A stretch of 64,000 nt of DNA, from NCBI GenBank assembly GCA_003155915.1, contig PMFA01000003.1:62001-126000 (forward strand), in the 5' to 3' direction. The DNA is from Acidimicrobiaceae bacterium. Its GTDB lineage: Bacteria > Actinomycetota > Acidimicrobiia > Acidimicrobiales > RAAP-2. The notes under the pieces are model-generated. The model was not told the DNA's origin and did not search any database. It was given only the letters and a program-made list of their open reading frames with translations. Within the stretch, counting starts at the first letter, position 1; each line of letters opens with the position of its first letter. The position numbers and the translations under genes are program-made. Positions 58,674-64,000 of this stretch are shown here, piece by piece.

Positions 58674-59884
58674 TGAAGCGTGACTGGACCCGCCGTCGAG
58701 CTCCCCTCGCACTCGCCGTTGCGGTCGTCGTGTCCGTCGTCGCCGTCGTCGCCGTCGTGAGCGCCACGACGACGCGTGAAGGCGTCGCACTGAGCATTGC
58801 CATCGACCTCGCGATCGCGTGCGTCACGACGCTGAGCCAGCCCGATCTCAAGTCAAGCCACCCGGTCGTGTCACGAGCGGCGTTGACGCTGCTCGGACTC
58901 GACGTCGCCATTTTCATCACGTTTTTCCTCAATTCGAGTACCAACTTCAACCTGGCGACCGGTGCGGCGATGTCGATCGTGCTGCTCGGACTGTCATTCT
59001 TGACTGGCGCCTCAGGACAGATCTCCCTCGGTAACGGTGCCTTCATGGGCGTCGGGGCGTTCGCCATGGCGATTTGGTCCAATCATCACGCGACCACGCC
59101 GATCTTCCTCACACTCTTGATCGCCGTGGGGTGTGGCGCACTCGTCGGACTCCTGCTCGGACTACCGGCCACGCGTCTTCGGGGTCCGTATCTCGCGGGC
59201 ATGACCCTGGCGTTCGCCGTTGCGTTCACGTTCATCCTCAGTTCATTCAGCTCCTGGACCGGCGGGGATTCCGGTCTGCAGCTGCCGACCGAAGCGTCGG
59301 CTCCCCGATGGCTCGACGGGTTCTTTCACGCCGGCACGTCGCCGCTCACGACCACCACGCTCTACATCACCGACGTTGCCATCATCGTCGCCGGCGTCGC
59401 CTTCTTCTTCATGGCCAATCTCTTCGCGAGTCGAACCGGTCGAGCGATGCGCCTCATTCGCGACAATGACGTGGCGGCCGAACTCGTCGGGATCTCCCTG
59501 CCGCGCGCCCGCGTCGTCGCTTTCATCGTGTCCTCGGCGTACGCCGCCCTCGGCGGCGCGTTGTTGACGTTGATCAACAACTCCGTTTCGCCGGCGACGT
59601 ATTCATTCGCGCTCTCGGTCACGATTCTGTCGCTCATCGTGATCGGCGGCATCGGCACGATTTCCGGCGCCGTTATCGGCGGCATCATCTACGCTTTTTC
59701 GACGAACGTCATCTCGTGGATCACGACCCAGACCGGTCTCAACCCTCAAGGCAACTTCGCGAGCCAGCTCAACGGCATAATTTTCGGCGGACTTTTGATC
59801 CTGACGATGCTCTTTGCGCCTCTCGGAATCTCCGGCGCGGTGCGACATTTATGGTCCCGCGTGCGTGCCCGTACTCAGGGGTGA
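58673..59884 (+). CDS. Branched-chain amino-acid-type ABC permease (LivM-like)
   Basis: LTGASGQISLGNGAFMGVGAFAMA; ALGGALLTLINNSVSPATYSFALSVTILSLIVIGGIGTISGAVIGG. Confidence 0.92.
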   Translation: MKRDWTRRRAPLALAVAVVVSVVAVVAVVSATTTREGVALSIAIDLAIACVTTLSQPDLKSSHPVVSRAALTLLGLDVAIFITFFLNSSTNFNLATGAAMSIVLLGLSFLTGASGQISLGNGAFMGVGAFAMAIWSNHHATTPIFLTLLIAVGCGALVGLLLGLPATRLRGPYLAGMTLAFAVAFTFILSSFSSWTGGDSGLQLPTEASAPRWLDGFFHAGTSPLTTTTLYITDVAIIVAGVAFFFMANLFASRTGRAMRLIRDNDVAAELVGISLPRARVVAFIVSSAYAALGGALLTLINNSVSPATYSFALSVTILSLIVIGGIGTISGAVIGGIIYAFSTNVISWITTQTGLNPQGNFASQLNGIIFGGLLILTMLFAPLGISGAVRHLWSRVRARTQG

Positions 59885-59953
59885 CTTGAAACCAAGGTTC
59901 GTGACGCCTACGCTCTCGCAACAAGAGTTCTAAATCTAGGGGAGAAAATCAAG

Positions 59954-61303
59954 ATGGTTAAAAGCAAGACACGTCGCGTGACGATTACGGGTACGGCACT
60001 TTTGCTGTGCCTCGGTCTCGTCACTGCCGGCACATCCATTGTCGGCGCGGGAGCCGCGACTAAGAAGGTTCCCGGCGTCACCGCCCACCAAATCACGATC
60101 GGCGCCACGGAGCCGGTGACGGGCATCGCGTCCTCGGGCTACAACCAGGTGGCGAAGGCGGCCAACGCCGTCTTTAAGTACGTGAACAAGCGCGGTGGCA
60201 TCTACGGACGCACGATCAAGTACGTCATTAAGGACGACTGCTACGGCACGCCGGGCTTCGGTTGCACCGGTGTCCCGAACACCGCCACGCAGACCCACGC
60301 GCTGCTCGGCATTCCGGTCTTCGCGACGGTCGCCTCGCTCGGCACGCCGACGCAGGACTCGGTTCGCGCGCTGCTGAAGGGCGATGGCGTGCCCCAGTTG
60401 TACGTGGCCTCGGGTTCTCAGGACTGGAACAACGCACACCAGTACCCCGGCCTGTTCGGTTGGCAGCCCAGTTACAACGAGGAGAGCAAGATCTTCGCGA
60501 AGTACCTCACGGCCACGTACCCGAACGGCAGCGTCTGCTTCCTGGGACAGGGCGACGACTTCGGCACCGACGGTCTGGCCGGCTTGATCGCGGGCGGCAT
60601 CACGCCGACGGCCGAGTCGCTGTATTCGGTCGACGCCTTGGTCGCGTCGAATGGCGCCTCGATCGCTCCCTACATCCAGCAGTTCCAGAGCGACAAGTGC
60701 ACGATCGTTGTGCTCGACTCCATCCCCGGCGCCACTGACGCCGCACTGGGTGCCGCGCTGCAGTTGAGCTACTCACCGCAGTGGGTCATCTCGAGCGTGG
60801 GCTCGGACCCCCAGACGGTCGACGCGCCCTTCGTGGGCAAGGTCCCGACTGACCCCGAGATCGGGGCGATCTCTTTCAGCTACCTGCCGACGACAACGAC
60901 GAGCAGCCCATGGATCCCTTGGATCTACAAAGTCATCGAAGCTGACCCTGCCGACTTCCCCGGTTTCACCTCGACCAGCGTGCTGAACGGCAACATCGCA
61001 TACGGCGCGGCCGTTGGCGTGGCCTTCGTTGAAGCGTTGAAGGCCAACGGCAAGAACTTGACGCGAGCGAGCTTCTTGAAGACGCTCCAGAGTGTCACCT
61101 TCTCCCAGACACCGTCTCTCGTACCGCTGCGCTACACCGCCAGCGATCACCAGGGACTCAATGGTGGCTACATCACGACGGTCACCAGCGACTCGGCGAT
61201 GAAGCCATTGACGGGAACCGTCTACACGACTGACAGTTCAACGACCGGCCCCGTCACGGTGGCGAAGACGTTGAGTAGCGGAATTCCGGCCTGGCTTAAG
61301 TAA
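59954..61303 (+). CDS. ABC transporter substrate-binding protein (LivK-type periplasmic binding)
   Basis: Signal peptide; ITIGATEPVTGIASSGYNQVAKAANAVFKYVNKRGGIYGR. Confidence 0.92.
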   Translation: MVKSKTRRVTITGTALLLCLGLVTAGTSIVGAGAATKKVPGVTAHQITIGATEPVTGIASSGYNQVAKAANAVFKYVNKRGGIYGRTIKYVIKDDCYGTPGFGCTGVPNTATQTHALLGIPVFATVASLGTPTQDSVRALLKGDGVPQLYVASGSQDWNNAHQYPGLFGWQPSYNEESKIFAKYLTATYPNGSVCFLGQGDDFGTDGLAGLIAGGITPTAESLYSVDALVASNGASIAPYIQQFQSDKCTIVVLDSIPGATDAALGAALQLSYSPQWVISSVGSDPQTVDAPFVGKVPTDPEIGAISFSYLPTTTTSSPWIPWIYKVIEADPADFPGFTSTSVLNGNIAYGAAVGVAFVEALKANGKNLTRASFLKTLQSVTFSQTPSLVPLRYTASDHQGLNGGYITTVTSDSAMKPLTGTVYTTDSSTTGPVTVAKTLSSGIPAWLK

Positions 61304-61317
61304 CCAAATAGGTCTTG

Positions 61318-61354
61318 GCACAATGCCCCGGTGCGTTGCACCGGGGCATTGTGC
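61318..61354. terminator. 17-bp perfect hairpin between convergent genes
   Basis: gcacaatgccccggtgc-gtt-gcaccggggcattgtgc. Confidence 0.85.
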
Positions 61355-61420
61355 TGAACGAGTGAGCGCCGTCACGCACCGGTTGGATTCGAGTGTGCTG
61401 GCCCCGCTACGAGGTTCGAC

Positions 61421-63262
61421 TCAATCCTTGGTGATTTCGAAGGCTCGAAGGCCGCGAATTCGCTCTTGACGCCGACTGCGCAGTTTCCGCTCGGAGAGCT
61501 GGGCGAGCTCAATGTAGGAGGCCATGATCGACGCGTTCAGTCGTTCGATCGTCACGAAGGGGTTGGGATCCTCTGGAATCACTTCGTCGATGAGACCGAG
61601 GTCCAACTGGTCCTTGGCGGTCGAGCGCATCGTGGCGAGGGTGATCCGCACCTCGTCGTGCGTCGGATTCGGCGTCTTGTAGAGGATTGACGCAGCCGAT
61701 CGCGGTTCCGCGACATAGGCCATCGCCTTTTCCAACATCATCACGTGATCGGCCATCGGCGTGGTCGCCAGTCCCCCACCACTACCGAGTGCGCCGGCCA
61801 CGAGCGAGATCACGGGTTCGGAGTAATCAATACCTTTGAGGATCGAACGTGCGATCGCGCGCGAGAGTCCCCGACGCTCACTCTCCAGCGTGGGCTTAGC
61901 CCCGAGCGTGTCGGTAATGAAGAGTGCCGGTAAGTGCAAGCGCTCGCCCATCTCGAGCATCCGCTCCATGAAGGCGAAATCCTCCGGTGCGGGGTTCGAC
62001 GGCCGCTTGATCACCGTGTCGCCGAATCGCTGGTACGACGGCTGCGTTCCAATGATTACGAACGGCTGCGCGCCAATTTTGGCAAAGGCGCCCACGATCG
62101 CCGGATAACGCTTGTATTCATTTTCCTGGACGTAGTTGTAGACCGCGGTCGCCTCGGTGAAGCAGTAGCGAACGATGAATTCGAGGTCGACGCGGTTCGC
62201 GTCCGTCATGAGGTCCTGATACTGCTCGACCAGGGCGTCGGAGTCCGTACTCGCGTGCGCTTGACGGGGTGCGGCCGCGGGCACCGGTTCGCCGCCCTTC
62301 ATGTCGTCAAAACGAGGCCCGTAGATTCCGACCGGTCCGAAATCGTACGAGCGACGCTGGTCCGACGCCGTGACGTTGCGGATGAGTGGTGGCGATTCGG
62401 CATTGAGTTGGTGATGCTTGTCGGGTCGAGCCGTCGAGGTGAGGATTGCCCCGAGGTACCACACGACGTCCTCGACCTCTGAGAGCACGACGTCAATGTT
62501 GCGATCCAACAGGTTGGCTTCGGCGCTCTGAGAGTCCGTCGGGACCGAGAGACCCTCGAAGGCCTCGATGACGTTCGGACCGGCGAAGCCGAAGTTCGTC
62601 CCCGACGTCGCGACAATCAGGTCGGCGTTCGGCACCGCGCTGGCCGACACGCCGCCCCACACGTTGCCGAGCAACACCGCGACGTGGGGCAGCTCGACTC
62701 GATCCTTGTAATTGCGAATCGCTTCGACCATTCTCGTCATCTGCGTCAGTCCAGCGAAGTTCTCGTGTTGGCGTACACCGCTCGAGGCGTAGACACTGAC
62801 AAAGGGCAGCTTCCTCGCGATCGCGAGGTCCGCCGCCGCCTGGAACTTCTCGCCCGACACGACGCCCAACGATCCCGCGAAGAAGTCCCAGTTCATCGCG
62901 TAGAGAACTGCGGGGTGTCCGTCGAAGTTCGCGAGACCGTAGGTCGAGGACTCGGTCTTGCCCTTGCCGCGCTCGCGCTGCAGCTTGTCGCCGTAGGACT
63001 CATCTCCCTCGCTGCCGTGCCCTCGACGAACGAGACCAACGAGGTCCTTGGCGATTCGCCATCGTCCGTGACTCGCCTTGTAATGCACGAGCTCTTGGAG
63101 CGTGTGCAACTGCGAAGGACTGTTGACCTTCTTGCGATTTCGCAAGTGCGCGCCGACGGGTGCCTTGAAAATTGGCAGGCCGCTCGGGTGCCCTTCGCCG
63201 AAGAGACTTGAATCGAGGTCGTCTTCGGGGGTCGAAGCGTCAAAGTCCGCGAGATCAGCCAT
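61421..63262 (-). CDS. Acyl-CoA/acetyl-CoA carboxylase carboxyltransferase, fused beta+alpha architecture
   Basis: Two crotonase-like halves: SSGVRQHENFAGLTQM... and IGTQPSYQRFG...LVAGALGSGGGLATTPMADHVMMLEKAMAYVAEPRSAASILYK. Confidence 0.85.
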   Translation of the reverse strand: MADLADFDASTPEDDLDSSLFGEGHPSGLPIFKAPVGAHLRNRKKVNSPSQLHTLQELVHYKASHGRWRIAKDLVGLVRRGHGSEGDESYGDKLQRERGKGKTESSTYGLANFDGHPAVLYAMNWDFFAGSLGVVSGEKFQAAADLAIARKLPFVSVYASSGVRQHENFAGLTQMTRMVEAIRNYKDRVELPHVAVLLGNVWGGVSASAVPNADLIVATSGTNFGFAGPNVIEAFEGLSVPTDSQSAEANLLDRNIDVVLSEVEDVVWYLGAILTSTARPDKHHQLNAESPPLIRNVTASDQRRSYDFGPVGIYGPRFDDMKGGEPVPAAAPRQAHASTDSDALVEQYQDLMTDANRVDLEFIVRYCFTEATAVYNYVQENEYKRYPAIVGAFAKIGAQPFVIIGTQPSYQRFGDTVIKRPSNPAPEDFAFMERMLEMGERLHLPALFITDTLGAKPTLESERRGLSRAIARSILKGIDYSEPVISLVAGALGSGGGLATTPMADHVMMLEKAMAYVAEPRSAASILYKTPNPTHDEVRITLATMRSTAKDQLDLGLIDEVIPEDPNPFVTIERLNASIMASYIELAQLSERKLRSRRQERIRGLRAFEITKD

Positions 63263-63471
63263 GTACGGCCATTATTGCACGAGACGCATTTTCTAGAAAA
63301 GGCGACGGATCGACTCCGCTTCGTGTCGCCCGACGAAACGCTGATACTCGCGGCGAATGAGTGATGCGCCTACCGGCGAGTAACGCCGAGTATCCCCACA
63401 ATCCAATCGGTATCCTCTTGGACTATGACCCGCGATCGAGTTCGACGTGCGGTCGACCAAAGGAAGACTCA

Positions 63472-64000
63472 ATGAGTGATCCGCGACGCGACGTGCGCGC
63501 CTACGACGAGGTCCTCGCCCAACTCGGTGAGGCGAATTCGCGACGGTCGATTCCCACGCCGGCTCTGGTGTGCGATCTCTCGCTGTTGCTCGCGAACATC
63601 GAACGGATGGCGAACCGGGCGCGCGACGCCGGTGTCGCACTACGGCCCCACGTGAAGTCCCACAAATCGGCCTACGTCGCCGAGCGCCAACTGGAGGCCG
63701 GGGCCGTCGGGCTCGCTTTCGCCAAGTTGAGCGAAGCCGAAGCAGTAGTGCAGCGACTTAGGACCGAAGAGAATCAGTCCATGATCTCGGTCCTGCTCAC
63801 GTCACCGCTCGTCGGGCGCCACTCGGCCGAGCGTGCCGCGGCGCTCGCCGCACAGTGCGACCTCATCGTCGCGATCGATCACTGCGACGGCGTCGACGAG
63901 CTCGAAGCGGCCGCCGTCGCCGCCCAGAGCACGTTGTCCGTCCTCTGTGACGTTGACGTCGGTCTCGGTCGAACGGGAGTTGTCGGACCGGCCGAAGCGC
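63472..64000 (+). CDS. DSD1/D-threonine aldolase-like alanine racemase-fold PLP enzyme, truncated by window edge
   Basis: IPTPALVCDLSLLLANIERMANRARDAGVALRPHVKSHKSAYVAERQLEAGAVGLAFAKLSEAEA. Confidence 0.87.
   Translation, partial: MSDPRRDVRAYDEVLAQLGEANSRRSIPTPALVCDLSLLLANIERMANRARDAGVALRPHVKSHKSAYVAERQLEAGAVGLAFAKLSEAEAVVQRLRTEENQSMISVLLTSPLVGRHSAERAAALAAQCDLIVAIDHCDGVDELEAAAVAAQSTLSVLCDVDVGLGRTGVVGPAEA

Noticed and set aside
58719-58770. GTC/GCC-rich microsatellite-like run in the livM 5' region
   Set aside because: Explained by codons for a hydrophobic Val/Ala signal-anchor segment.

Overview
High-GC, densely coded bacterial chromosome segment. Gene content and order suggest an Actinomycetota lineage, possibly Acidimicrobiia (inference from family content only). 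About 65 protein genes are supported, plus tRNA-Leu(TAG), tmRNA (ssrA, next to smpB) and RNase P RNA (rnpB). No transposase, integrase, phage module, CRISPR array or restriction system was recognised. Main blocks: Wzm/Wzt-type ABC exporter and clpP; a DEAD-box helicase fused to a cold-shock domain; rph/rdgB; a CysM-CysO-Mec (JAMM) cysteine biosynthesis cluster; smpB-ssrA; secreted proteins including a G1-type (eqolisin-like) glutamic peptidase; an ECF sigma factor divergent to a VOC gene; a GlpD / alkyl-DHAP-synthase-like / FGGY kinase cluster; xseAB; rnpB; two two-gene ABC exporter pairs flanking a TM0106-type RecB-like nuclease; sulfite reductase plus siroheme genes; a liv-type ABC operon; and a fused acyl-CoA carboxylase carboxyltransferase. 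The best leads are: an ABC exporter heterodimer whose catalytic motifs are split between subunits; a CysO carrier ending in GGSL beside an intact JAMM protease; a pair of promoter-like motifs with identical spacing between an ECF41-like sigma gene and a VOC gene; a CCTGACTAA motif shared by two sulfur-assimilation promoters; a 28-bp perfect palindrome inside a GNAT gene; 7-2-7 dyads in two divergent promoter regions; and a terminator-like hairpin in a divergent intergenic region that may mark a small RNA. All calls come from reading the sequence and the supplied translations; no database search was run.
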